The notes below the pieces were generated by a model that did no database searches, had not been told where the DNA came from, and worked only from the letters and a program-made list of their open reading frames with translations. This document shows positions 8,752 to 17,387 of a stretch of 64,000 nt of DNA, piece by piece (the stretch's first letter is position 1; each line of letters starts with the position of its first letter). Origin of the DNA: Planctomycetota bacterium (GTDB taxonomy: Bacteria; Planctomycetota; B15-G4); contig JAJDEO010000061.1 in assembly GCA_029259745.1 (NCBI GenBank), forward strand, positions 1 through 64,000. The letters run 5' to 3'. A program made the position numbers and the translations under genes.

Positions 8752-9465
8752 GTGAAGCGTGGGATGGTCGGTGTGGTTGTTGCGGTGTTCTTGGCGCTCT
8801 GCTCGGCGTGTGGCGTCCAAGGTGCGCCGGCGTCGTTCGCGGCGGTCGAGCAGCCGCGCACGATCTCGGTCTTCGGCCAAGGGCGGGTGACGACGCCCGC
8901 CGACGTCGTCGATGTCACGGTGGTCGTCGAGGCCGTGCGTCCGCGGCTCGATCTGGCCTACAAGCGGCTCCAGCTCCACCAGGTGCAGCTCGTGAAGGCG
9001 CTCTCGGCGCTCAACGTGGGGCCCGGCGACATCGTCGCGCTGTCGTACGAGTCGACGCCCGACGGCGTTCCGCTCGAGGACGGGGCACTTGGTGCGCGCA
9101 TGCGTCAGTGGCTCGGGATCACCGTCCGCGATGTTTCGCTCTACTCGAAGATCATCGGGGCGATCATCGACAGCGAGCAGCGGATCGTCGACGTGCGCTT
9201 CGGCTCGACGGCGGCCGGCGGTCTCGAAGAACGAGCGCACGAGCGCGCCGTGATTGATGCGCGTCGTCGCGCGTTGGCGCTGGCAAGCGAGCTCGGTGCC
9301 CATGTCGGCCGCGCTCTCACGATCCGCGAACTCGCACCGTCCGAGGCCGAGGCGCTCGGTGACGTGCGTGCCGGAATCCTCCGTCCGACACTCGACCTCG
9401 CGCCCCGCAGTCAGTTCGAAGTTCGCTGCACGGTCGAGGCGTCCTTCGAACTCACCGACGCCTGA
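8752..9465 (+). CDS. SIMPL-domain (DUF541) lipoprotein
   Basis: The product has 237 residues. GTG 8752 is preceded by GGAGG about 7 bases upstream. The N-terminus is a lipoprotein signal (lipobox LCSAC). The mature part matches the SIMPL/DUF541 domain: a start of RTISVFGQGRVTTPADVV, a central LYSKIIGAIIDSEQRIVDV and ARRRALALASELGAHVGRAL. Members are periplasmic, often oligomeric, and linked to oxidative stress or envelope integrity, with no known enzymatic activity. It lies 72 bases after the peroxidase gene. A possible -10 (TACACT, about 8714) in that gap suggests its own promoter. Confidence 0.88.
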   Translation: MKRGMVGVVVAVFLALCSACGVQGAPASFAAVEQPRTISVFGQGRVTTPADVVDVTVVVEAVRPRLDLAYKRLQLHQVQLVKALSALNVGPGDIVALSYESTPDGVPLEDGALGARMRQWLGITVRDVSLYSKIIGAIIDSEQRIVDVRFGSTAAGGLEERAHERAVIDARRRALALASELGAHVGRALTIRELAPSEAEALGDVRAGILRPTLDLAPRSQFEVRCTVEASFELTDA

Positions 9466-9474
9466 ACGTGACGC

Positions 9475-9506
9475 GACCTCGCCGCACGTGCGTGTGCGAC
9501 GAGGTC
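9475..9506. terminator. Bidirectional hairpin terminator between convergent genes
   Basis: GACCTCG-C-CGCAC (9475-9487) pairs with GTGCG-A-CGAGGTC (9494-9506) around a 6-base loop, leaving only one C/A mismatch in 13 positions. It sits in the 72-base gap between the ends of the SIMPL gene and the minus-strand secretin-N-like gene. No strong U run follows on either side. Confidence 0.6.
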
Positions 9507-9537
9507 GACGACTTCTACGACGAGCGAGCTGACGTGG

Positions 9538-10482
9538 TCAGTCGATGAACGTGAGTCGCAGGACACAGAAGACCGGCGAGCGTCCCGTCGCACAGAGCAC
9601 GAGATACTCGTCGGGACGGATCACGACCGACGTCTCGATCTTCTGACGCGCCATGAAGATCTCGCAGCGCGACAGCGACAGCGAGCGTGTCGCCGACTCG
9701 AACGCGCCGACTTCCAGCTCGAGAATCGACTCATCGGTGTCGGACGGGAGCTGCAGCTGAAGCTTGCGACCCGGCTCGGCGACGGCCGTGAGCATGCCCT
9801 GGGTGGCCATCTCGAAGTGCGGGAAGCCAACGAGCTTGCGCAGGTCGTCGGTGAGCTCCGTGGGCACCGCGGCCGCCGGGGACGGCTCGTCGTTCTGCGC
9901 GCGAACGATCATGCACTGGAGCAGGATGCGTGGCGCGGCCCTGTCGATCTCGGCGAGCAGCCCTTCGACCTCGGCAACACGCTCTGCCGTGTCACGCACG
10001 ATGAGCTGGCCGCTCTCGGGGACGACTGCGACATTGGTGCGTCCGAGCACCTGGACAGCCTGCAGCGCCGAGTGGACCGAGATGTGGTCGACGGAGAAGG
10101 TCCGTCGGACCTCGGGCGCCAGGGCATCGGAGGACTTCGGGACGTCGAGCTGCTTCATGACGTCGATGAGCTTGTTCGCATACTCCGGCTCGTCGATCAC
10201 GAGGATCGTGTCGCCGAACGGATGCACGTTGAACGATTGCTCGTGCGGTGCACGCCCCGCGATGCGGTAGTTGCGTCCGTACGACCTTTGCAGCACCTGG
10301 AAAAGCTGGCTCGCGTTGACGTGCTGTGGTGTGTACTGGTGCACCTTGATGACGGACGCGTCGAACGTCGGGACCGTCGCCGCCTGGGTGCTGGCGCCGT
10401 CCACTTGGGCGAGGGCCGTCGTGGCGACGAGCAGCGCGGCGCAAATCAGGCGAGCGGGGGTGAGAAAGAGGGACTGGACCAT
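9538..10482 (-). CDS. Exported secretin-N-like protein without a pore domain
   Basis: The product has 314 residues with a cleavable signal peptide ending near TTALAQ. AAGGAG precedes the ATG. Residues of about 45-190 contain two repeats resembling the N1/KH-like domains of secretins (VHQYTPQHVNASQLFQVL, HISVHSALQAVQVL, then VPESGQLIVRDTAERVAEVEGLL). The beta-barrel secretin domain that normally follows is absent, and the remaining 120 residues are unrecognised. It is the last gene of an operon after an ECF sigma factor and a membrane protein, 45 bases downstream of the latter. It may be a periplasmic sensor or ligand partner for that pair (inference). Confidence 0.75.
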   Translation of the reverse strand: MVQSLFLTPARLICAALLVATTALAQVDGASTQAATVPTFDASVIKVHQYTPQHVNASQLFQVLQRSYGRNYRIAGRAPHEQSFNVHPFGDTILVIDEPEYANKLIDVMKQLDVPKSSDALAPEVRRTFSVDHISVHSALQAVQVLGRTNVAVVPESGQLIVRDTAERVAEVEGLLAEIDRAAPRILLQCMIVRAQNDEPSPAAAVPTELTDDLRKLVGFPHFEMATQGMLTAVAEPGRKLQLQLPSDTDESILELEVGAFESATRSLSLSRCEIFMARQKIETSVVIRPDEYLVLCATGRSPVFCVLRLTFID

Positions 10483-10527
10483 GGAGGATCTCCTTGGGCT
10501 GGGAGGGGAGTGAGGTGTGAGTGCAGG

Positions 10528-11091
10528 TCAGCGGTCGGACGAATCGAGCATCGGGCTCGAGGTCACGAGGATCAGGCGCACCGCGCCGCTGACGAGTTCG
10601 ATGGACTCGCTGTCGGCACGGGTGACGACGACGTCGGGCTCGGTGTCGAGCGGCGCCGTGATGTCGAGCGCTTCGAGGTTTGTTGCGGCGTCGACGGGCT
10701 GCGTGTCGACCTGCGCGAGCGGTGCGTTGTCGGTGGTCGCTTCGGGATGCGTTCGGTCATCCATCCAGAAGGACGCCGAGAAGAGCAGCGTGACGACTGC
10801 GGCCGCGGCGACGGCGCGCCGAACCCAGGGCGCCGGCGCTCGCACGCCGGCTGCTGCGGGCGTTGCACCACGCCGACGTGCGACGAGGTCGTCGATGTCC
10901 GGAACGGTGGTTGGCGCGCTCTGAGCGTTCCAGGCCGCGCGGGCCCAGTGGACGGCCGCCGCCGTGCGCGCATCGGCCGGCTCGTCGTCGGCGTCGAGCG
11001 GCAGCGGTGCATCGAGAGCCTCGCCCCACGCCGCACGCAGACCGTCGAGCAGCTCGTCGTCACCATGCGGGATGTCGTTGCCTGACGTCAT
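10528..11091 (-). CDS. Single-pass membrane protein, probable anti-sigma factor
   Basis: The product has 187 residues: an acidic cytoplasmic N-terminal region of about 90 residues (DELLDGLRAAWGEALDAP, then DDLVARRRG), one membrane helix near residues 91-110 (RRAVAAAAVVTLLFSASFW) and an acidic external domain. Its ATG overlaps the stop of the ECF sigma factor gene (TGATG arrangement at 11088-11091). That location and topology are typical of a membrane anti-sigma factor that holds its sigma factor until a signal arrives. No zinc-binding anti-sigma motif (HxxxCxxC) is visible, so the assignment rests on context. Confidence 0.7.
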   Translation of the reverse strand: MTSGNDIPHGDDELLDGLRAAWGEALDAPLPLDADDEPADARTAAAVHWARAAWNAQSAPTTVPDIDDLVARRRGATPAAAGVRAPAPWVRRAVAAAAVVTLLFSASFWMDDRTHPEATTDNAPLAQVDTQPVDAATNLEALDITAPLDTEPDVVVTRADSESIELVSGAVRLILVTSSPMLDSSDR

Positions 11092-11666
11092 GATGCGCCT
11101 CCGCCCATCGGCGCAAGCGCCGGCCCGAGCACCTCGCGCAGTCGACGCCGCGCCAGCGTGAGCAGCGAGCGCACGGAGCTCTCGCCGATCTCCAACAGGT
11201 GCGCGGCCTCGCGCGTCGAGTTGCCTTCGAGGTCGCGCAGGACGAACACTTCGCGTTCGCGGGGTGTCAGTGAGCGCAGCGCCTTCGTGAGAGCGGCGCG
11301 GACTTCGGCGGCCTCGGCGGCGTGCGAGGGGTCGGGCACGGACGGGAGCGGCTCGAGGCTCGCGCGCTCTTCGGCGCGGGCTCGGGATCCCAGCCGACGC
11401 CAGCGGTCGCGGCAGAGGTTGACGACGACGGTGGTGCGCCAGGGCCGGTAGGTGCGGCGGGCGTCCCAGTCGTCGAGTTTGTCGAGCAGGTGGAGCATCG
11501 CGTCTTGGGCCAGGTCGTCGGCTTCGGTGGCGTCGGCGAGCATGCCGAGGCAGAGTCGGTGGACATGCGGGTGCTCGAGCCGATACCAGGCGTCGATGGC
11601 CTCGGCGTCGCCGTTGCGCACGGAGGCGATGAGCTCATCGACGGCGGTTGGGTCGTCACTCGTCAT
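11088..11666 (-). CDS. RNA polymerase ECF-type sigma factor
   Basis: The product has 192 residues. Region 2 is seen in VHRLCLGMLADATEADDLAQDAMLHLLDKLDDW and the following basic/aromatic TYRPWRTTVVVNLCRDRWRR. Region 4 is seen in LTPREREVFVLRDLEGNSTREAAHLL with the recognition helix IGESSVRSLLTLARRRLREVL. It is the promoter-proximal gene of a three-gene minus-strand operon and overlaps the probable anti-sigma gene by 4 bases. ECF factors usually activate their own operon. No matching promoter motif could be defined by eye in the 166-base upstream gap. Confidence 0.93.
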   Translation of the reverse strand: MTSDDPTAVDELIASVRNGDAEAIDAWYRLEHPHVHRLCLGMLADATEADDLAQDAMLHLLDKLDDWDARRTYRPWRTTVVVNLCRDRWRRLGSRARAEERASLEPLPSVPDPSHAAEAAEVRAALTKALRSLTPREREVFVLRDLEGNSTREAAHLLEIGESSVRSLLTLARRRLREVLGPALAPMGGGAS

Positions 11667-11769
11667 TCCACTGCACCTACGCGTCTCCCGTGCCCGGCGC
11701 TGAAAAGCAGCGCGGACATTTTGACGAGATCCCTGCGCCGGCCTTCCTCGGGACCCACGCGAAACGCAA

Positions 11770-11800
11770 CGCGCCGCGACTCGAGATGAGCCGCGGCGCG
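11770..11800 (-). terminator. Intrinsic terminator of the M28 peptidase gene
   Basis: A perfect 9-bp stem (CGCGCCGCG 11770-11778 with CGCGGCGCG 11792-11800) encloses a 13-base loop, 33 bases beyond the minus-strand peptidase stop. Read on the minus strand, it is followed by TTGCGTTTCG, a weakly T-rich tail. It also separates the peptidase from the divergently placed sigma-factor promoter region. Confidence 0.6.
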
Positions 11801-11832
11801 CGCGTGTGGCGGACGACGAGTGCGTCGGGGGC

Positions 11833-13785
11833 TCAGCGGCCGCCTTGCTCGCGACCCTTGAGCGTCACCCAGAGGACCTTCTCCTCCTGCTCACGGAGCA
11901 CCGTCACCTGGACCTTGTCGCCCGGTTCGTGCTGCGAGAGCATGCCCATCCAGGCCATGACGTCGTTGATCCCGTCGCCGTTCCACTTCACGAGGACGTC
12001 GCCCTCCTGGATGCCGGCATCCGAGGCGCTCGTGTCGTCGCTGACACCGCCGACGAGCACGCCCGATTCACCTTCGTCGTAGTTGCCGGGCATGATCCCG
12101 AAGCGAACCTTGATGTTCATCTCGGGGCCGCCGGACCGCGCACCGCCACCGCCGCCACCGCCGCTCGTCGAGTTGCGCGGCGCGGGCTCGTTGAAGACGA
12201 AGCGTTCGGCCTTCGTGGCAGCGCCGAACAGCAGCTGCTCGAAGAGGTCGATCGTGTGCACGGCACCGACGCGGTTGATCTTCCACGACTCGTCACGCGG
12301 GGTGTGATAGTCGTCGTGGAAGTCGGCGATGATGCCGAACAGCACCGGCATGCCCTTGCGGTAGAACGACGTGTGGTCGGACGCGCCGGACATGTTCTCG
12401 GGCGCAACGATCTCGAGCGGCGAAGCGTCGAAGTACGGCTGCAGCCAGTCACGCATGCCGACGCCGGTGTTGCCACCCGAGACGCTGAGGCGCTTGTTCG
12501 TGATGCGGCCGATCATGTCGAAGTTCATCATCAGGACGTGATCGTTGATCGACTCGATCGGGTTCTCGGCGTAGTGGCGCGAGCCGTTGAGGCCCGACTC
12601 CTCGGCGCTGAAGCCGATGAAGAGCAGCGTGCGCGCATTCGCGTCGCTGGGCAGCTCGTCGTAGGCCTTCGCGAGACGGTCGGCGAGCATGAGCACCGCG
12701 GCGCTGCCCGAGGCGTTGTCGTCAGCGCCGGGATGCAGCGGTCCGGGACCCGAGCGCGAGCCGAACTCACCGGTGCCGAGGTGGTCGAGGTGCGCACCGA
12801 GGACGACGATCTCGTCCGCCAACATGCCCTTGCCGGGCAGCAGCGCGCCGACGTTCTCGGCGATCATCGGCGAGGTGTCGATGTCGGCCGTGAGCGTGAG
12901 CTCGACGTCGAGCGGGACGAACGACGAGCCTGCGTCGGCCATGCGGCGCATGTCCATGAGCGTGCGGTCGGCGCCGCCCGCCGCGAGGATCTTCTCGGCG
13001 GCCTCGGGCATCATCATCGCCATCGGCACTTCGATCATCTGGCTGTTTCCGCGTCCAACCTGCGGAAGCGTTTCGGCGCGACTGTCGGCAGCGCCGGGCG
13101 TGTTGACGATGATCACGCCTGCGGCACCACGTTCGCGCATCGCGCGCAGCTTGTTTGCGAAGCCGGCCTTGTTGCTCCACGGCGCGCCGCCCCAGAGGCT
13201 CTTGCCCTCGGCATCCATGGGCTCGAAGCGCAGCATGAGTGCGATGCGTCCTTCGAGGCTCTGGTCGTCGCTGGCGAACGACGAGTAGCCGTCATCACCG
13301 TTGTCGATGCCGTAGCCGACGAAGACCACCGGGGCGGTCACCGAATCCGACGAGCCCATCGCGGAGACGTTGAAGTCTTCATCGCCGCGCAGGGACATGC
13401 CGTTGAAGGTGATCGCCTGGTCGATCAAGCGCGCCTGGCCCGCGAGCTCGAAGGGCTGGCGGAAGCTGTTGCGCGGCGTGAGGATCTCGGTGCCGTCGGC
13501 GACGGTTTCGCTCGTCGTGAACGGAGCCTCGAGGCCGGACTGGCGGAACCAGTACTCCATGTAGTCCTTCGCGCGCTCCATGCCCTGCGTGCCGGGCAGG
13601 CGCCCTTCCATGTAGGGGCTCGCGAGGATCGTCAGGTGGTCGTTGTACAGACGCACCTGTTCGGACGACTCGGTGAGCGCGCCGGCGATCGGCGCCGTGT
13701 CGCTCTCTTCGTTCGAAAGGCAGAGAGCCGTGGCGCTGAGGGCCAGGAGGGCGCAAGTGGACTGCGTGAGGAAGGGCACGGTCAT
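11833..13785 (-). CDS. Secreted M28-family zinc aminopeptidase with PA and PDZ domains
   Basis: The product has 650 residues. I chose ATG 13785 (CAGGA upstream); it gives a signal peptide, whereas an in-frame start 51 bases earlier adds unrelated residues. After the signal comes a region with a protease-associated (PA) insert. The M28 catalytic domain then shows all expected zinc ligands in order: GAHLDHLG (His), GADDNASG (Asp), SAEESGLNGS (Glu), NFDMIGR (Asp) and SDHTSFYRKG (His). A glycine-rich linker precedes a C-terminal PDZ domain (GVLVGGVSDDTSASDAGIQEGDVLVKWNG). It probably removes N-terminal residues from peptides outside the cytoplasm; PDZ may guide substrates or partners. A palindromic AGTATACT at about 13846-13853 may be the -10 element. 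Confidence 0.92.
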   Translation of the reverse strand: MTVPFLTQSTCALLALSATALCLSNEESDTAPIAGALTESSEQVRLYNDHLTILASPYMEGRLPGTQGMERAKDYMEYWFRQSGLEAPFTTSETVADGTEILTPRNSFRQPFELAGQARLIDQAITFNGMSLRGDEDFNVSAMGSSDSVTAPVVFVGYGIDNGDDGYSSFASDDQSLEGRIALMLRFEPMDAEGKSLWGGAPWSNKAGFANKLRAMRERGAAGVIIVNTPGAADSRAETLPQVGRGNSQMIEVPMAMMMPEAAEKILAAGGADRTLMDMRRMADAGSSFVPLDVELTLTADIDTSPMIAENVGALLPGKGMLADEIVVLGAHLDHLGTGEFGSRSGPGPLHPGADDNASGSAAVLMLADRLAKAYDELPSDANARTLLFIGFSAEESGLNGSRHYAENPIESINDHVLMMNFDMIGRITNKRLSVSGGNTGVGMRDWLQPYFDASPLEIVAPENMSGASDHTSFYRKGMPVLFGIIADFHDDYHTPRDESWKINRVGAVHTIDLFEQLLFGAATKAERFVFNEPAPRNSTSGGGGGGGARSGGPEMNIKVRFGIMPGNYDEGESGVLVGGVSDDTSASDAGIQEGDVLVKWNGDGINDVMAWMGMLSQHEPGDKVQVTVLREQEEKVLWVTLKGREQGGR

Positions 13786-14036
13786 GGGGGAGTCCTGAGG
13801 GCGGAGCGCGGCCGACTGGCAGCGCGATTGAGGCAAGCGCGCCAGTATACTCGTCCCGCTCCTCCGACATGGCCGCCTGCCGGCCCGTGCTAAGAGTCAT
13901 TCCGACCAGCGCGACGCCTCGCGGGCCGAACTCTGTGTTGCGAGATCTCGACGAATCCACCGATTCGCCTACGATCAGCGCGCCTTTGCCCCGTGGTTCG
14001 CCGCGCTGACCGCAAGCTCTCTCCGCACACGCCGCC

Positions 14037-15512
14037 GTGTCACCTCCGCGATGGGACGTGAGTTCACTTCCGATGCCTTCGATCCGTGCCGCTCTTCGAG
14101 TCTTCGCCTCGGCGCCGTTCCCGCCATTCCGGCGGTGTGCGGGCGCGCTCTGTCTCGCGCTCGTCGTCTTCTCGGTGCGTGATGCGTTCGCAATCGAGTC
14201 ATCCGTCCGGACGCGCGCCGTCCACCCGCAGGATGGGCCCGACATCGAAGTGACACTGCGGATTTCCGATGACGACGTCGTCCTCGGGCTCCTCATGAAC
14301 CTCAACTTCGTGGACGAGATCGTCGACGTCCCGCGCGAGGACCCGCAGTTCCTGGCCGAGATCGAACAGGCCGGCGTCCGCGACGCGCTGCTCGAGGTGC
14401 TGCGTGAGGAGGTCGAGCTGCGCATCGACGGCGTCCCGGTGACACCTGTTCTCGACGAGTTCACAGTTTCCGAACTCACGATGGACCTGCTGCCGCTCTT
14501 TCCGCGCACGGGGCGGCGAGCCCTCATCAAGGTCTGGACGGCGCTGCGCTTCGACGCCAAGACGCCGCCCGAGAGTGTCTCGATCGTCTGGGGCATCTTC
14601 CCGCCCGAGCGCATCCTCGAGACGACCGACCCCGGCCCCGTCGATCCGCCGCCGGGCCTGACCGGTCCGCCCGCGCCCGACGTCATCACCGATCTGCCGC
14701 CGATGGAGATCAAGATCCGCCTCATCGCCAGCGGAGTCGAGCGCATCATCGACGTCAGTCAAGACGAACCCGAGCACACGTGGCACGACGAGGGCGGCAC
14801 GATCGAGGAACGCCTCCTCGCCGTGCCCGAGGCCGTCGCCGTGCCGGTGTGGCGCGTGCCGCTCGTCTCGCTGGGATGCCTCGCGGCGATGCTGCTCGTG
14901 ATCGGCGGGCTGCGACTGTCGTCGGCGTGGGACAGGCGCCGCGGGATCGCCTGGATGGCGCTTCCGCTGGGGTTACTCGGGGCCGTCGCTCTGCGCGATG
15001 TGTCTGTGGTCGACGTCGAGCAGCCCTTCGCCGGGCCGAGTCTTCCGACGGAAGCGCGAGCCAAGGAGATCTTCCGTCCGCTGCACGCGAACATCTACCG
15101 CGCGTTCGACTACGTCGATGAGTCGGACGTCTACGATGCGCTCGCGTACAGCGTCGATGGCGAGTTGCTCGATGGGCTCTACGACCAGATCTACCGCAGT
15201 CTGATCATGCAGGAAGAGGGTGGGGCGATCAGTCGTGTCGAGTCGGTGCGGATGATGGACATCGATGTCGAGTCGATCGGCGTGTTGCCGGAGAATGAGC
15301 TGCCGGGGTTCGTGGCGGTCGCGCGTTGGCAAGTGGACGGCGCCGTGCACCACTGGGGACATTCGCACGAGCGTACGAACGAGTACGAGGCGCGCTACAC
15401 GGTGCACGAAGGACTCGGCGGTTGGCGCATCGCGGGGAGTCAGGTGCTCGAGCAGTTCCGGGTCGAGTCCTCGCCGTTCGACGACATCCTGCAGGGCATG
15501 CGCGACCTGTGA
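14037..15512 (+). CDS. Exported membrane protein, first gene of an ABC transporter operon
   Basis: The product has 491 residues and belongs to no family I recognise. A signal or anchor segment lies near residues 33-52. It is followed by a long extracytoplasmic domain with proline-rich linkers (TDPGPVDPPPGLTGPP), two closely spaced membrane helices at about 275-325 (VSLGCLAAMLLVIGGL, MALPLGLLGAVAL), and a soluble C-terminal domain of about 150 residues. GTG 14037 is uncertain; ATG 14073 is an alternative with a shorter leader. Its stop overlaps the ABC ATPase start (GTGA), so it is translationally coupled to the transporter and may be an accessory or sensing subunit (inference). Confidence 0.75.
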   Translation: MSPPRWDVSSLPMPSIRAALRVFASAPFPPFRRCAGALCLALVVFSVRDAFAIESSVRTRAVHPQDGPDIEVTLRISDDDVVLGLLMNLNFVDEIVDVPREDPQFLAEIEQAGVRDALLEVLREEVELRIDGVPVTPVLDEFTVSELTMDLLPLFPRTGRRALIKVWTALRFDAKTPPESVSIVWGIFPPERILETTDPGPVDPPPGLTGPPAPDVITDLPPMEIKIRLIASGVERIIDVSQDEPEHTWHDEGGTIEERLLAVPEAVAVPVWRVPLVSLGCLAAMLLVIGGLRLSSAWDRRRGIAWMALPLGLLGAVALRDVSVVDVEQPFAGPSLPTEARAKEIFRPLHANIYRAFDYVDESDVYDALAYSVDGELLDGLYDQIYRSLIMQEEGGAISRVESVRMMDIDVESIGVLPENELPGFVAVARWQVDGAVHHWGHSHERTNEYEARYTVHEGLGGWRIAGSQVLEQFRVESSPFDDILQGMRDL

Positions 15513-16207
15513 CTGCTGACGACGCGATGGTGTCGATGCGCGGTGTGCGCTTCCGCTATCCGGTCGGCGCGTTCGAACTCGCCGTCGACGAACTCGACGT
15601 AGCGCGCGGCGCACGTGTGGCGTGCATCGGTCCGAGTGGTTCGGGCAAGAGCACGCTTGCCGCGCTGATGACGGGCATCGTCGTGCCGAACGCGGGGAGC
15701 GTGGTGCTCGATGGCACGGAGCTGGGCGATCTCAGTGATGCCGCTCGACGTGCGCTGCGGATCGAGCGCGTCGGCATGATGTTCCAGGAGTTCGAGCTCG
15801 TCGCGTCGCTTTCGGCGCTCGAGAACATCCTGCTGCCCTATCACGTCGCCGACGTCCTGAAACTCGATGCAGACGTGACCGAGCGAGCGCGCGCCCTCGC
15901 TGACGACCTCGGCCTCACGGACGTGCTGCGTCGCAAGCCGCGGCGCCTCTCGGGCGGCGAACGCCAGCGCGTCGCTCTTTGCCGTGCGCTCGTCACCGAG
16001 CCCGCGCTCATCCTCTGCGACGAACCGACCGGGCAGCTCGATCCCGTGACGGCCGCCGCGAGCCTCGATCGGATCTTCGAGCAGGTCGACGCGCGCGGGG
16101 CAACGCTGTTCGTCGTCACGCACGACCACGGGATCTTGGCGCGTTTCGACCGGGTGATCGACATGTCGGTCGTCGGTCGCGCCGGCATCGCGGCGGAGGC
16201 GAGCTGA
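15509..16207 (+). CDS. ABC transporter ATP-binding protein (LolD/MacB-like)
   Basis: The product has 232 residues, the usual size for a stand-alone ATPase of the FtsX/MacB type. The start GTG 15509 overlaps the previous stop. Walker A is GPSGSGKST, the Q-loop region is FQEFELVASLSALENILLPY, the ABC signature is LSGGERQR, Walker B is LILCDEPTGQLD and the switch His is in VVTHDHG. It supplies energy to the permease encoded immediately downstream (TGATG overlap at 16205-16209). Confidence 0.94.
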   Translation: MTADDAMVSMRGVRFRYPVGAFELAVDELDVARGARVACIGPSGSGKSTLAALMTGIVVPNAGSVVLDGTELGDLSDAARRALRIERVGMMFQEFELVASLSALENILLPYHVADVLKLDADVTERARALADDLGLTDVLRRKPRRLSGGERQRVALCRALVTEPALILCDEPTGQLDPVTAAASLDRIFEQVDARGATLFVVTHDHGILARFDRVIDMSVVGRAGIAAEAS

Positions 16208-17379
16208 TGCGCGGTTGGCCGCTGCTCGCCTGGCGCCACGTCCAGCACCACAAGGTGCAGACGACGATCCTCGTGATCTGCCTCGTCGTCTCCATGGTGC
16301 TGCCCGTCACGGTGGCCGTCGTCACGGAACGCTACGAGTCCGACCTCGTCGCACGCGCCGACGCCACGCCGTTCGTCGTCGGCACGCGCGGCAGTCGCTT
16401 CGACCTCACGCTCGCCGCGCTCTACTACCGCCCGACCGACATTGCGCCTGTGCCGTTCGGCGTGGTCGACGAACTCCAGCGCGAGCGGACGGGCGTCATC
16501 ATTCCGCTGCACCTGCGCTTCACGGCTCGCGGCCAGCCGATCGTCGCGACGTCGCCGGAATACTACGAACTCCGCCGACTCCTTCCCGTCGAGGGCACGG
16601 TGCCGCTCATCGTCGGCGATGCGCTGCTCGGTGCCGACGCGGCGCGGGCGCTCGAGGCCGGCGTCGGCGACGTGATCTACTCCGATCCGCGCGAGGTCTA
16701 CGACATCGCGAAGCCCTCCGCGATCAAGCTGCGTGTCTGTGGCGTGCTCGCCGAGGCGGGCACGCCCGACGACGCCGCGGTCTTCACCGACATCGCGACG
16801 GCCTGGTTGCTCGAGGGGCTTTCGCACGGACACGTCGATGTCGCCGCAGGAGCGATCGACGAGTCGTTGGTGCTCGGGCGCACGGACGACGTCGTGATGG
16901 TGAGCGGCGCGCTGATCGAGGCCAACGAGATGACGGACGAGGCGCTCGCGTCGGTTCACAGCCACGGCGACCCGACGACGTTCCCGCTCACGGCGTTGAT
17001 CGTCGTACCCAACGACAGCAAGGCCGGCACGATCATGAAGAGCCGCCTCAACGCCGACGGCGTGCTGCAGATGGTCGCGCCGCGGGCCGTCATCGACGAC
17101 CTCATGGCGGTCGTCTTCCGCATCAAGGCGCTGCTCGACACCTTCTCGGTGTTGCTCGCCGTCGCGACGCTGCTCCTGATCGTGCTCGTCATGCTGCTCA
17201 CGATGCGCCTGCGTGCCAAGGAAATGGAGACACTCCATCGCATGGGCTGCGGACGCTCGGTCGTCGCAAAGCTCTATGCTGGCGAGCTCGTCGCCGTGCT
17301 GGGGCTCAGCACGCTGATCGCGGCCGGGCTCGTGGCAGCGGTCGTGGCCGCGTTGCCGGATCTTGTTCAGGTGTTCTGA
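16207..17379 (+). CDS. FtsX-type ABC transporter permease
   Basis: The product has 390 residues. The topology is one N-terminal helix (VQTTILVICLVVSMVLPVTVAVV), a periplasmic domain of about 270 residues, and further C-terminal helices (IKALLDTFSVLLAVATLLLIVLVML; VLGLSTLIAAGLVAAVVAAL). The cytoplasmic loop between them reads RLRAKEMETLHRMGCGRSVV, the usual FtsX signature. FtsX/MacB/LolC permeases do mechanical work on periplasmic or lipoprotein substrates rather than forming an import channel. The start ATG 16207 shares a base with the ATPase stop. A ZnuA-like binding protein directly downstream is unusual for this permease class. Confidence 0.9.
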   Translation: MRGWPLLAWRHVQHHKVQTTILVICLVVSMVLPVTVAVVTERYESDLVARADATPFVVGTRGSRFDLTLAALYYRPTDIAPVPFGVVDELQRERTGVIIPLHLRFTARGQPIVATSPEYYELRRLLPVEGTVPLIVGDALLGADAARALEAGVGDVIYSDPREVYDIAKPSAIKLRVCGVLAEAGTPDDAAVFTDIATAWLLEGLSHGHVDVAAGAIDESLVLGRTDDVVMVSGALIEANEMTDEALASVHSHGDPTTFPLTALIVVPNDSKAGTIMKSRLNADGVLQMVAPRAVIDDLMAVVFRIKALLDTFSVLLAVATLLLIVLVMLLTMRLRAKEMETLHRMGCGRSVVAKLYAGELVAVLGLSTLIAAGLVAAVVAALPDLVQVF

Positions 17380-17387
17380 GGAGAAGG

